A stretch of DNA of 64,000 nucleotides from Azorinus chamasolen (lineage: Eukaryota; Mollusca; Bivalvia; Cardiida; Solecurtidae). Below the pieces are notes generated by a model that ran no database searches, was not told the DNA's origin, and saw only the letters and a program-made list of their open reading frames with translations. The stretch is from assembly GCA_963576725.1 (NCBI GenBank), contig OY755244.1, positions 77,623,620 to 77,687,619 of the forward strand, written 5' to 3'. A program made the translations under genes and the position numbers. Within the stretch, counting starts at the first letter, position 1. Each line of letters begins with the position of its first letter. This document shows, in pieces, positions 1 to 9,762 of this stretch.

Positions 1-67
1 CGTGCGTATTACAAACAGCATCGGTGTTTCTGACGTTTTTACATCCTAGCCACATATTGTTGATAAC

Positions 68-238
68 ATGAACAAACAGTGTTGATCCAGACGAGACGCC
101 GAGTAACTCGGCATCGCATCAAGATCAAGACACACTGTCATTCTGTGTATTTAAAGAGAAATTGAAACAGAGCATATCTTCGATATTAATAGCAGACGAC
201 AATTAATTTTGCAAACGACAATTACTTAACATGCAAAG
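68..238 (-). mobile_element. pB-F fragment
   Basis: Degenerate copy. The left arm (gatccagacgagacgccgag) and part of the right arm (ggcatcgcatcaagatc) of the pB-F palindrome are present, followed by the gcagacgacaat motif usual near that family's other end. No intact TTAA end is visible. Confidence 0.5.
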
Positions 239-405
239 GTGTTGAGGCTGAGAATAATCATACAGGTAGTCAGTTCTCCCGCTGGTATGTCAAGTTATTG
301 GTTACATCTCTGACTGAACAATTATTCCCCATCGATCTGGAGGCTGGCAAGACTAGCGTGAAGATTGTCGAACAGGTCTGATGATACAAGGGGTTTTCAA
401 AGGCT

Positions 406-654
406 TTAACCCTTTTCCCGTTCTACGTTTATTCCAAATTTCAATACCTACTGAATATTCATGGGCAAAATAGTTACGATGAAATATGGAAGGTGGAACA
501 TTGTAGTCATTTTAGAAAGGAAGGGAATAGGTCTTTCAGATTCCTTTAGCAAACAGTACAGACCCGGATCAGACAGCTTCTATAGGAACCGTCTGATCTG
601 GGTCTACTCTGTTTGAAAATGCGTGACAAAGTGTTTATATGAAGGAAGGGTTAA
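406..654 (+). mobile_element. pB-A MITE, full length
   Basis: TTAA at 406-409 and 651-654 bound about 249 bp. Left end TTAACCCTTTTCCCGTTCTA, right end GAAGGAAGGGTTAA; an imperfect palindrome around cagcttctatagg lies at about 565-625. The right TTAA is shared with the next element. Confidence 0.85.
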
Positions 655-891
655 CTCTTATCCCGGTTCAATAATCATGTAAGAAATGATGACATCATGA
701 ATATTAATGAGCCGAACTATTTTAAAGCAGTAGTAATTAACAAAGGATTTATGACATTGTCTAAGAGTGTATAATTCCGCACGCAAACAGAGCAGACCCT
801 GATCAGACGGCTCCTATAGGAGCCGTCTGATCTGGATCTACTCTGTTTGCAATTGCGTGAAAACACGTTTATGTATGAAGGAATGGATTAA
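651..891 (+). mobile_element. pB-G MITE, full length
   Basis: Begins on the TTAA that ends the previous pB-A and ends on a TTAA (888-891) that starts the next pB-F. The central palindrome (about 785-852, centre GGCTCCTATAGGAGCC) is intact with the usual T:T mismatch. Confidence 0.85.
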
Positions 892-1099
892 CCCTTATCC
901 GGCTGTAGAAAAATAATGTCAGCTCAAAATTGGATGTGGTGTACTTTTGACTGCTTTCGATTTGAACAAGCTTTTGATCTACTATTGTGCCAGTGTCAAA
1001 CAGCTTGGAATCTGATGAGATGCCGAGTTGCTCGGCGTCTTATCTGGATCTACGCTGTTTGCAAATGCGAGTCAGTTCGCGGTTAGTAAGCTAAGGGTT
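888..1099 (+). mobile_element. pB-F MITE, right end decayed
   Basis: Third member of a TTAA-linked chain. The palindrome gatgagatgccgagttgctc is at about 1013-1065. The right end reads gctaagggttt, so the terminal TTAA is lost. Confidence 0.7.
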
Positions 1100-1172
1100 T
1101 CCGTGATGGCTTTAAGTCTTACAGCTTATAACCATTCCTCCATGAATATTAATGAAGGAAATAATGACATCA

Positions 1173-1280
1173 TGAATAGAGACGATTCTAAAAAGTGGCC
1201 ACAGTGTAGAGTTTGGTAGAGAAATAAAGGAGACATTGTTAAAAATGTTTAAATGTACGCATCTTATTTGGAGCTCTGCA
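1173..1280 (-). mobile_element. Family D half element
   Basis: Only the right half is present. It begins at the palindrome centre (gacgattctaaaaagtgg) and runs to the outer end gcatcttatttggagctctg. Upstream is a short pB-G fragment (1141-1172). Confidence 0.65.
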
Positions 1281-1307
1281 ACGGTTATCTTACAACATAA
1301 AAACCGA

Positions 1308-1350
1308 GTGTCAAACAGTTTGGATCCGAATGATTTCTTAGGTACGTAGT
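1308..1350 (+). mobile_element. pB-F arm fragment
   Basis: gagtgtcaaacagtttggat matches the subterminal part and left arm of pB-F; the remainder is missing. Confidence 0.4.
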
Positions 1351-1374
1351 AGGTTAAATTTCAGTTAACCCTTT

Positions 1375-1601
1375 ACTCCATGAAGATATATGTAATACAT
1401 TATGACATAATGAATATTAATTAGATTAATTTTTAAAACGGAACATTAACACATGACGTTTTCGCCAACGTAGAATCTATAGAATCAAATCGATATTACC
1501 TCATGAGCAAACAGCAGACCCTGATCTGACTGCTCCTGCCGGTCTGATCTGGGTCTACTCTGTTTGCAAATGCGTGAAAATACGTTTATATGATGGAGAG
1601 G
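1375..1601 (+). mobile_element. pB-G MITE
   Basis: TTAACCCTTTACTCCATGAA start at 1375. Part of the palindrome centre is deleted (gactgctcctgccggtctga). The right end has decayed to gatggagagggaac. Confidence 0.75.
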
Positions 1602-1714
1602 GAACATCAAGAACGATCGGACCGACCTCTGAAATAAAAGTCAGGGTTTCGTTTCAACAGTTAATGGTGACAGTTGGGGTTGCATCATTACCATAGCAAA
1701 TGTATTCTGCAATA

Positions 1715-1922
1715 TACAGTAAAACCACTCTATAACGACCACTATCTTGTGTTAATTAGTTGGTGTTTAGGGCAGGTGGTTGCTTAAAGCAATGTGAAAG
1801 TAAAACAGAACGCTCCTATAGGAGCGTTCTGTTTTACTTTCACTTTGCTTTAAGCAGCCACCTGCTTTTAACACAAAATACTTGATGTAATTTAGTGGTC
1901 GTTATAGAGAGGTTTTACTGTA
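1715..1922 (+). mobile_element. pg-1 MITE, intact, TA duplicated
   Basis: TA-CAGTAAAACCACTC ... GAGAGGTTTTACTG-TA. The inner palindrome (about 1770-1870) is nearly perfect around GAACGCTCCTATAGGAGC. A near-consensus copy. Confidence 0.9.
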
Positions 1923-2120
1923 TCTAGTTGAATCTATTATGCATGTTTATGACGTAAATGGGTAGCTTTGACAATATTTCCAATAACTCTGGTGTTTAGG
2001 GTCATAGTTTGCGCAGGACACCTGTGTAAAGTATTGGATAAATATCAGCCCCGAAGATAATTTGTAATATAATTATGGCAAGTACATGTGTACCTTGAAA
2101 GGGGTACGGAAGAACCTGTC

Positions 2121-2332
2121 TTGACCCTTTAATCCATAAATACGCCTTTCTACGCCTCTGTAAAAGTCACCTGTTGAAACCATTGTGATAATTAGAGCAT
2201 TTGCTCCTATAGGAGCAAATGCTCTATTTATCACAATGGTTTCAAATTTCAAACTTTCTAAAAAAATCATTTTCTCTAGTTAATGTTCCTTTTCGGTTGG
2301 ATCTAAAAATAGTCTATGAGGGAATGGGCTAA
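2121..2332 (-). mobile_element. pB-C MITE with pB-G-like left end
   Basis: Palindrome arms around GCATTTGCTCCTATAGGAGC at 2183-2250. The left end (ccataaatacgcctttctac) is the end normally seen on pB-G, the right end (gagggaatgggctaa) is typical of pB-C. Outer tetranucleotides have decayed to TTGA and CTAA. Confidence 0.8.
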
Positions 2333-2337
2333 GCGCT

Positions 2338-2482
2338 AATTCATTTATTGAACATTAAAAAGTAGGTGGTTTTGCTTAATGCAGGACAAAAGTAACGCAG
2401 AACGTTTCTATAGGACCACCTGCCTTACAGACCCATAATTAAACCTCGTTTTGGTGTCCGCTTAAGGCAGGTTCTACTTTAT
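2338..2482 (-). mobile_element. pg-3 MITE, internal deletion
   Basis: Left interior and palindrome arm are present up to cagaacgtttctatagg, then it jumps to accacctgccttacagaccc. The right end gcttaaggcaggttctactt is retained; the right palindrome arm is deleted. Confidence 0.65.
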
Positions 2483-2760
2483 ATGCATACAGTGAAGACA
2501 CATACCAGATGGGTCCTGGCAGAGCTCTATGATCGTGGTCTGCACTGTTTGCTTTATCACACCGGCCAAAAGACGTATTGCCGAAATACCCCACAAAATG
2601 AAAAGTAGATGGGTTCATATTACACATAACGACGAGACCACGAAGCAAAGTCAGGGTAACATTTGCCAGAACCCCATCCCCCCTCCCCCAGTATAAACCC
2701 GGATGTAAAGCGAATTTAGTCAGCTTCTCGCGATGATGCAAGCTGTTTGACATCTGGAAG
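2483..2760. other. Degraded palindrome remnants
   Basis: acagtgaagacacataccag ... gtggtctgcactgtttg (2487-2550) resembles a pB-I palindrome, and gatgcaagctgtttgacatc (2731-2752) a pB-F right arm. Too decayed to bound. Confidence 0.35.
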
Positions 2761-2939
2761 AGCTCTCGATATGAGGCAATTTAGGAAATCGGTGGCAAAT
2801 ATTTTCCTCCGTATTTCTTACCTCAAGATTGCTGATACTCTGTGAGGCGATTCTAATGACTCTACCAACAATACAGTATGTGTCTTTGAACAGAACACAG
2901 ATATATATTTACAGCAACCCACCTATAAGGCACACTCTA

Positions 2940-3112
2940 TGAAAAATAGTAATGTCTTTAAAACAGGCAGTAGCTTAATACAAGGCGGAAGCAATCTAGA
3001 AATCTCTTGTAGGAGCTTTCTGCATTTCTTTGGTCCTGTAATAAGCTACCGCCCGCCTTAATATTAAGACTAATAATTCGACATCTTTTTGGTGATCGTT
3101 TAGAGGTATTGT
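2940..3112. mobile_element. Degraded pg element
   Basis: caggcagtagcttaatacaa and cctgtaataagctaccgccc preserve the pg-2/pg-3 palindrome; terminal repeats are barely recognisable. Confidence 0.5.
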
Positions 3113-3133
3113 TTTTCGGCGACCGTGAAAGAG

Positions 3134-3333
3134 TCGACCCTTTACGTATTGGTGTTCCGTGTAAGAAATAATGATTTAAACATTACTTACTTACTTTCGT
3201 AAATGGCACACACTGTACAACCAGTTTAATGATATCCCGTAAGCAATCAAAGTGTACCTTGATCAGACAGGTCCTGTAGTCTGATCTTGGTCTACTCTGT
3301 TTGCAAAGGCATCTTCATGAAGTACAGGGTTAA
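3134..3333 (+). mobile_element. Degraded pB-G MITE
   Basis: gaccctttacgtattgg start, gtaagaaataatga motif, a shrunken palindrome (gatcagacaggtcctgtagt) and a right end at cagggttaac. Confidence 0.6.
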
Positions 3334-3443
3334 CATAGATGGTATCTTAGTGAACTCATTGGAACTTTCTGAATTACTGTAGTCTTACATTAAGCTACAC
3401 TACATGTATCGTTGTTGGTACTGTTCGCCGTTCACAGATGATA

Positions 3444-3667
3444 TACAGTAGGACCTGTCTTAAGCGGCCATCAAAAAGAGGTATAATTGTGGGTATGTAA
3501 GGCAGGTGGTAGCTTAATGCATGTCAAAAATAATACAGAAAGCTCCTATGGGAGCTTTCTGTATTACTTTGCCCTGCATTAAGCAACTAACTGTACTGCC
3601 AACCACCTGCTTTTTAAGACTCTTATTTTCAAGAAATGAATGGCCGTTTAAGAGAGGTTTTACTGTA
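3444..3667 (+). mobile_element. pg-3 MITE, full length
   Basis: TA-CAGTAGGACCTGTCTTAAG ... AGAGGTTTTACTG-TA. Palindrome around AAGCTCCTATGGGAGCTT. About 20 bp are inserted in the right arm (actaactgtactgccaacca). The A:A mismatch in gtggtagctt / aagcaact is kept. Confidence 0.85.
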
Positions 3668-3688
3668 ATATATTAGTGGTATTGATAC

Positions 3689-3904
3689 TTAACCCCACAT
3701 AGATGCTTTTTCACGTCCTTGCAAAAAAGAGTAGACGCTCCTACAGGAACCGTCTGATCAGGGTATGTTCTGTTTGCTTATGAAATAATATATATCTGAT
3801 TCTACAGTTAATGCATTTGCACAAATGTCCCGTGCTCATATACCATTTTAAAAATTCTGCAAGTCATTCTTTCTTACATAATTATTCATCGGGTAGAGAG
3901 TTAA
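3689..3904 (-). mobile_element. pB-G MITE, reverse
   Basis: TTAACCCCACATAGATGC start, palindrome with a shortened left arm (gagtagacgctcctacagg), then the usual pB-G interior in reverse (ttcttacataattattcatc) to gagagTTAA. Confidence 0.7.
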
Positions 3905-3930
3905 TTGTACGCTAACTGTATGCTAGTGGT

Positions 3931-4331
3931 ATGATGAGTACAGTAGCCATATACCATGGTATGTTGAGTACAGTGATCATGTACCATGGTATGTTGAGCA
4001 GTGACCATATACCGTGGTATTTTGAGTACAGTAACCATATACCGTGGTATTTAGAGTACAGTAACCATATACCGTGATATTTCCAGTACAGGTACCATAA
4101 ACCGTGGTATTTTGAGTACAGTAACTATATACCATGGTATTTTGAGTACAGGTACCATATACCGTGGTCTTTTGAGTACAGTAACCATTTACCGTGGTAT
4201 TTTGAGTACAGTAACCATATACCATGGTATGTTGAGTACATTAGCCATATACCGTGGTATTTTGAGTACAGTAATCATTTACCGTGGTATTTAGAGTACA
4301 GTAACCATATATCGTGGTATTTTGAGTACAG
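3931..4331. repeat. 30-bp minisatellite, ~13 copies
   Basis: Unit approximately ttgagtacagtaaccatata followed by ccgtggtatt (30 bp). Copies differ by point changes. Because 30 is divisible by three, frames stay open on both strands (82- and 60-residue frames), which is a by-product and not evidence of a gene. Confidence 0.9.
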
Positions 4332-4413
4332 TTGAGACACCGGGTTACTCGGTATGTCATCTGGATCCAAACTGTTTGCAAATGCGTGGCAGGTCGCGAA
4401 TAGCGGGATGAGA
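4331..4413 (+). mobile_element. pB-F right half
   Basis: Starts near the palindrome centre (gagacaccgggttactcgg), continues through the right arm and the end gcgaatagcgggatgag. It abuts the minisatellite directly; the left half is missing. Confidence 0.65.
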
Positions 4414-4871
4414 AATAAAATACAGTGTTGTATTAGATACTTCATAATCGAATTAGTGTTGAATATACACGCGGAAGATGTTTCTTGAATACTATATCTT
4501 TGAACTCGACGATTTGGCTTTTAAAGGTGTATTGTGACTGGCATAGCAATATGTTCTCCATCCATTATTTCCATTAAATATCGTAACCATTTATGCTATC
4601 ACAGGAAACGAATTTGTATTTCGATTATGCGAAGATTATTCGAGTTATCAAATTATTATGTCGATAGAGTAAGCATAATGGGTTAAGATACGGATGGCGA
4701 TAGAGCTACTTTATCATGTAAATTAAATATTGACTAGATGGGAAAATACGTGTTTTCTGAAATGAAGGGAATAATTTTCCATGTCTTTTAAGGTTGCTAT
4801 GGTTACAGTTATCAGAGGAAGTAGTTGTTATTGTTGTATTTTATTTTCTGAGTGTCTGGTGTGTTATACTG
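4414..4871. other. No recognised feature
   Basis: AT-rich sequence with no family match, no convincing frame and no inverted repeat visible by eye. Confidence 0.6.
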
Positions 4872-5062
4872 TTAACGTTTCAAATGGACTATTCCACAAT
4901 TCAAACAGATCAAGCTTACGGTGAATATTATTGGATTTTTTTTAAAGAAAAATGTAACATGAGAAACAGTGCAGACCCTGTTGAGAGGGCTCCTACTGGA
5001 GCCCTCTCATCTGGGTCTTCACTGTTTGTAATGGGCATTACCCAGCTGGTAATACTCGCTTT
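4872..5062 (+). mobile_element. pB-I MITE
   Basis: The interior (caaatggactattccacaat) and palindrome (cagaccctgttgagagggct, centre at about 4996) match the reverse complement of the copy at 58796-59006. A TTAA is present at 4872; the right end is diverged. Confidence 0.7.
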
Positions 5063-5249
5063 GTGTCAAGCATCATCAAATAAAACTGTTTGCTCACTAA
5101 AAGAAAGATCTACACCTTTTGATTCATTTATGTCGTGTCTATGAATTTTGATATGATTATGGATAAACAAAACTGATGAAGTATGCTTGCTTTTCTAATA
5201 GAAGATCGATTGACGAAAATACGGGACAATCGTGTAATCTTTTACGTGA

Positions 5250-5700
5250 TTTGGTGAAGCAAACCTTTCATTGCCATGGGAATCGATAGACTATCCGATC
5301 TGTAACATGTAAGCAAACAGAACTGACCTTGATCATATACTCATACAGTTGAACTTCGATATCTCGAACTCGGATAACTCGAACTTCGGGATAACTCGAA
5401 CTAAAAGTTCGGTCCTTCCAAAATCTTACAATACAGAATTGCTCTAAAATGTATCACTACGCATATCTAGAAACACATTTCACAGCTTAATGCAGTTCTA
5501 CAGTAATGCTGAAAGCTCCTGCGGGAGCTTTCATCATTACTGTAGACCTGCATTAAGCTATGAACTTGAGAAATTGTCCTGATTACAAATCGGATAACTC
5601 GAACTTCTGTTATCTCGAACTAATTTATTTAGTCCCTTGAAGGTCGAGATATCGAAGTTCAACTGTATATGAATCTTTATGGAGTAAAGGGTTGGTAAAT
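5250..5700 (+). mobile_element. pB-G remnant split by a pg-5 insertion
   Basis: Left part reads attgccatgggaatcgatag ... aagcaaacagaactgacctt; right part (5668-5700) is the family's normal end, tctttatggagtaaagggtt. The pg-5 element sits between them. Confidence 0.65.
5344..5667. mobile_element. pg-5 MITE, pogo/Tigger-type
   Basis: TA-CAGTTGAACTTCGATATC ... gatatcgaagttcaactg-TA, with repeated ataactcgaact blocks inside both ends. The inner palindrome (about 5482-5567) is gcttaatgcag ... aaagctcctgcgggagcttt, the module also found in pg-2 and pg-3, which have different ends. Confidence 0.85.
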
Positions 5701-5972
5701 CCATCTGAAAACTGCGGTATTTTGATAGACACGTCTCTTATCTACAGATTCGCGAGCAAGTTACAGATAGAATAAAGAGTTAATGAATGGTAAACCAAAA
5801 CATTTTATAAACACACGTCACCAAACAGACGCATGACGTCGCCTTATACTCACGTCATCTAAATAAGCGTGACTGAATAGCACATATACATGATCAGTGG
5901 GTCACTTGAACAAACTTCACCGAGTAACATACAAACACATTGAAGTTACGTCGCTTGAAATAGAGCTAGATA

Positions 5973-6222
5973 TTAACCGTTCTCTTGCTGAATTTTAAAA
6001 TACATTTCTCCTTCTTAACCCATGCCCTGTTGTATAATTACATATATCTTCACTGTGTACAAGTATTTCGCTGTGCAATCACTGCTGTAGAGTGCACTGG
6101 TTGCACAATCAACTTGTAAATAGTGCAGACCCTGATGAGACAGCTCCTGCAGGAGCTGTCTCATCTGGGTCTTCACTATTTACAGGTAGGTATATTGACG
6201 TGAATAGCAAGCGAAGGGTTAA
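5973..6222 (+). mobile_element. pB-H MITE, full length
   Basis: TTAACCGTTCTCTTGCTGAA ... gcaagcgaaggGTTAA. The palindrome at about 6115-6184 (gatgagacagctcctgcagg) has the T:T mismatch. Nearly identical in layout to 34009-34258 and 62795-63046. Confidence 0.85.
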
Positions 6223-6475
6223 TAACCACGTCATCTAAAGAAACGTAACTGAATAGCAAAATTATAGACATATTCATTATGTTGCATGAAAAAAGTAAAT
6301 GTAAATAGTAACGTCATCTAAATGGGTTTCAAAATAAGTTATGACGTCATCTAAAAACCTTACCTGAAATTCTGAATAGCAAAAAAACCAACATCATTAC
6401 GTCGCGTAGAAAAAGTAAATGTAAAATAGTTACGTCATCTAAATAATCATTACATTGACTGAATAGATTTCAAAG

Positions 6476-6690
6476 TTGACCATTTCGCTGCCAATGCCGG
6501 ATCTGTGATTTCCTATGCAAACAGTTTGGATCCAGATGAGACGCCGAGTAACTCGGCGTCTCATCAGGATCCAAACTGTTTGTTAGTGCTACTATGGTTT
6601 TGTAACAAAAATGAAGAAAATCAAAAGAATGAAAATTTATAGCAGACGACAAAGTTAGCAGGCGATAGAGTTTGGCAGCGAAAGGGTTAA
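6476..6690 (-). mobile_element. pB-E MITE, full length
   Basis: Left tetranucleotide is TTGA, right end ggcagcgaaagggTTAA. Palindrome gatgagacgccgagtaactc at 6523-6583, with A centre and A:A mismatch. The gcagacgac motif sits near the right end. Confidence 0.85.
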
Positions 6691-7010
6691 TTACGACGTC
6701 ATCTAATACCTTACCTGAAAATCTGAATAGCTTATAAACACAAGCAGTGCGTCGCCTGAACTGGGTGCAAAGTTAATATTGGCGTCACGTAAATAACATG
6801 ACTGAAAAGCATACACACACAATTATTACGTCGCCTGAAAAGGACGTCATCTAAATAAAAGCCACTGAAATAGTATTCACACAATCATTGCGTCACCTGA
6901 ACAGGGGGACAACTTTGACAATGACCTCATCTAAAGAAAGATATCTAAATAGCATATAAACGCACTATTAAAGCCTTATTCTGTATAGCTTACATATAAA
7001 AACGTGTGTA

Positions 7011-7297
7011 CGTCATCAGAATAGAATAGGAGAAATGTTTATGCCTGTTTGGTATACTTGGCAGGGTGCCTAAAAGCTTGTACCGTATGTCAGTAGAGGA
7101 CTGTAAAAAGAATCGATTTATATACAAAACGGTGGATATGAAGACCCGGTAAGGCTAATTATTATAATTTCACTTGCTTTATCTACCAGGCCTTTCAGGA
7201 CAATATTAAGACCCGATAGCGGTCACTCTCGCCTGGTCTGTTATTCTGCGATGGAAGGCATTATTCTGTACATCTAACACTGGTCATCAAAAAGCCA
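7011..7297. other. No recognised feature
   Basis: No repeat family, frame or inverted repeat is recognised between the array and the next pB-F element. Confidence 0.5.
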
Positions 7298-7458
7298 TTA
7301 GCCCTTACCATGCTATTCGCGGCCTGACTCGATTTTGCAAACTGCTTGGGTCAAGATGAGACGCCGAGTTACTCCAAGCCAAGCTGTTTGACACTCAGTC
7401 AATAGTTTCTCAAAAGCTTGATCGATTCGGAAATGGTCAAACACTTACATAAAGCTTT
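7298..7458 (-). mobile_element. pB-F MITE, interrupted
   Basis: TTAGCCCTTACCATGCTATT start; the palindrome is partly collapsed (gagttactccaagccaagct); then the subterminal segment ctcagtcaatagtttctcaa. A family J foldback follows where the rest of the element should be. Confidence 0.65.
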
Positions 7459-7593
7459 TTAGTTGAGTCTGAGTTCGTTCTCAAGCTTTTGATTGGTCAG
7501 ATTTGAGTTCTCAAGCTTTTGATTGGTCAGATTTGAGCCAAAGGCTCAACTCTGACCAATAAAAAACTTGAGAACGAACTCAGACTCAACTAA
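7459..7593. repeat. Family J foldback
   Basis: Inverted repeat tagttgagtctgagttcgtt ... aacgaactcagactcaacta with an inner gattggtcagatttgagcc / ggctcaactctgaccaat. The left inner part is duplicated, giving a tandem gttctcaagcttttgattgg. CCAAT-box-like ATTGG/CCAAT lies in each arm. Confidence 0.75.
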
Positions 7594-8057
7594 GAGTTAT
7601 ATAAGCATGGACCCTGATCCAGATGTGTGCAGACATTATATCTCTACAACGGGGGTAAGGTTGAAGGTGGAAACAATTGGCATAATTACATGAGCATCAG
7701 CCCAGTGGACAAAACGCTCAACCTTGGGTCTCTTTTAGCCTATAGCTAGGGGGAGGGCCTGGCAGGGGTGGGGATGGGGACTGTTTGGAGGGGTGGGTGG
7801 CTCTACTCTGCTTTCTGTTTTAGAAATAAGTGGAGGGAAATTGTATTTTGAGAATTTATTATTTCTCCAAAGTTTTGTTCATTGTGCTTCAGACTTACGA
7901 ACAACGAAATACGGAGATGCGCCCTGCATGCCCGGCTTTATCTGTTTTGCATAGCCAGATGACAAGAAATCATGTTTACTTGTACAATACCACAGTAGAC
8001 ATCTCTGTACTGGGCTGTAGATAAGATCTAACCCCGAGGTAATAAAACCTTTTGCTG
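7594..8057. other. Mostly unique, G-rich tract at 7745-7800
   Basis: A G-rich stretch (gggatggggactgtttggag) occurs at about 7745-7800. A 64-residue frame at 7830-8024 has no recognisable domain. Nothing else is recognised. Confidence 0.5.
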
Positions 8058-8165
8058 GAGTCTGAGATCATTCGCAGGCATCAGATTGGTCAGATTTTGA
8101 GCAAGCTCAAAATATGACCAATCTGATGCCTGAGAAGGAACTCAGAGTCAGACTCAGAAGTTCTC
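8058..8165. repeat. Family J foldback
   Basis: Arms gagtctgagatcattcgcag and cctgagaaggaactcagagt flank gattggtcagattttgagca/agctcaaaatatgaccaatc; near-perfect hairpin. Confidence 0.75.
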
Positions 8166-8295
8166 GGACTCTGTACTAGTCTATAAAAATCTCACATTCC
8201 CAGCCAAACATATCTTGCTGCAAGTCATTAGAATCGCCTCTGATATACCAAACCCTAAGGTAGCTAAGTACAATAGAACTCTCTATAGCGATCAT

Positions 8296-8556
8296 TTAAC
8301 TCTTGCCTTCATATAAATACCTTTCCTGTATTTGCAAACAGAGTAGACTCTGATAAGACGGCTCCTATAGGAGCCGTCTGATCAGGGTTTAGTCTGTTTG
8401 CTTATAAATGAAATTATAATAGATTTGACTCTTTGGTTTCCACCAATACCATAAAAATGCTGAATGCATATGCCATTATAAAAAAATCAACTAATAAATA
8501 TTCATGACGTCATCATATCTTACATTTACATGAATATTGGAAAGAGAAAGGGTTAA
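8296..8556 (-). mobile_element. pB-G MITE, full length
   Basis: TTAACTCTTGCCTTCATATA ... gaaagagaaaggGTTAA. Perfect palindrome centre ggctcctataggagcc at about 8361-8378. Confidence 0.8.
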
Positions 8557-8624
8557 TAAACACGTGGGTCAATAAGAGCAATCGTTGACTAAATACAGAA
8601 TGAATGCACCATTTTCATCCCCCG

Positions 8625-8853
8625 TTAACCCATTCCCTCATATTGAGGCATTTTCACGCCTCTATAAAAGTCACCCTTTGAAACCATTGTGATAAATAGA
8701 GCATTTGCTCCTATGGAGCAAATGCTCCATTTATCACAATGGTTTCATAACTACACAATTGTAAAGTTTCCCTTTTTGCTATTAAATGCTTCTTTTCGGT
8801 AGATTTATTCAAAGGGATTGAGTCTAAAAATAGTCTAGGAGGGAATGGGTTAA
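8625..8853 (-). mobile_element. pB-C MITE, full length
   Basis: TTAACCCATTCCCTCATATT ... ggagggaatggGTTAA. The palindrome centre is gcatttgctcctatggagca. A perfect TTAA lies at both ends. Confidence 0.85.
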
Positions 8854-8964
8854 GCTACCAACCATAAGACCCAGAGTTAGATCTCATTTCTGTGGTCGTT
8901 ATAGAAAGGTTCTTGCGTATGTTTTTCTTTCATTTCTTTTCAAATTACGTGTACGTGTCAGAGT

Positions 8965-9045
8965 ATCAAATAGTTTAGGTCCTGGTACGAAGCCAAGTTA
9001 CCCCCAGCTTGGACTACGAGCACATGTCAGACTAATTGCGCGGAC
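8965..9045. mobile_element. Degraded pB-F palindrome
   Basis: tcaaatagtttaggtcctgg ... gccaagttacccccagcttg retains the general layout of the pB-F arms; heavily mutated. Confidence 0.35.
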
Positions 9046-9223
9046 ATATGTTGCTAATTGCGTCCACATCATTTTCGATAATGGCAACTTGCTTGACGCG
9101 AAGGCATTTACGAGTCACTGGTCGGTTCACGAGTGTCGAGTGCTTTGCACGGAATTACTGTTACTATAAACAGTGGAACATGTGTATATCGGTCACGTAA
9201 TCTTTGAATCCATGAATATTCAA

Positions 9224-9472
9224 TTGACCCTTTATTCAATGAATATTCATGTAAGAAATAATGACATCATGAATATTAATTAGATTAATTTTTATAACAG
9301 CACATGGGCATTGGTGTTTTAGGCAATGGCACATGCTGTAGAACCATGTTTATATCATATCATAAGCAAATAGAGCAGACCCTGATCAGACTGCTCTACA
9401 GGAGTTGTCTGATCTGGGTCTACTCTGTTTAGAAAGGCATAGAAAGGTGTATTTAAAGAGTAAAAGGGTTAA
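9224..9472 (+). mobile_element. pB-G MITE, full length
   Basis: TTGACCCTTTATTCAATGAA ... aaagagtaaaaggGTTAA. The gaatattcatgtaagaaata interior and a palindrome with a few changes are present. Confidence 0.85.
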
Positions 9473-9512
9473 ATAATAACCATAGCATGATTACTTATTA
9501 GACTAAGTATTT

Positions 9513-9762
9513 TTAACCCTTTCCCTCATATAAACGTGTTTTCACGCATTTGCAAACAGAGTAGAACCAGATCAGACGGCTCCTAGAGGAGCCGTCTGAT
9601 CAGGGTCTACTCTGTTTGCTAATAGAATTTGATAGATCTGTGTCTTTACTTTCTAAAATGGGTACAATGTTCCATCTTTCATATTTCATTATAACTATTT
9701 TGTCCCTGAATATTCAGTAAGTATTGAATTTTGGAATAAATATAGAACAGGGAAAGGGTTAA
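9513..9762 (-). mobile_element. pB-A MITE, full length
   Basis: TTAACCCTTTCCCTCATATA ... gaacagggaaaggGTTAA, 250 bp. The palindrome at 9554-9620 shows the A:A mismatch expected for this orientation. Useful as the empty-site reference for the insertion at 62398. Confidence 0.9.

Larger units (their letters stand above)
5825..7010. repeat. Degenerate array of ACGTCATCTAAAT units
   Basis: About nine imperfect units (roughly 45-110 bp) with three recurring motifs: acgtcatctaaat, tgactgaatagca and attacgtcgcctgaa. Two pB MITEs (5973-6222 and 6476-6690) split the array. No protein frame. Confidence 0.75.
8269..8915. mobile_element. pg element carrying two nested pB MITEs
   Basis: Left end tacaatagaactctctatag (8269-8295) and right part gctaccaaccataagaccca ... 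gtggtcgttatagaaagg (8854-8915) look like the two ends of one pg element. Its middle is replaced by a pB-G and a pB-C copy; the latter ends in TTAA exactly where the core reads cattaagctacc. Confidence 0.55.

Noticed and set aside
3977..4294. Tyrosine/threonine-rich frame resembling a repetitive secreted protein
   Set aside because: It is a translation of the 30-bp minisatellite and is open on both strands; no start context, signal peptide or splice logic supports it.
3931..4331. CRISPR-like regular array
   Set aside because: Units are contiguous 30-bp tandem copies with no variable spacers, and the rest of the window is clearly eukaryotic.
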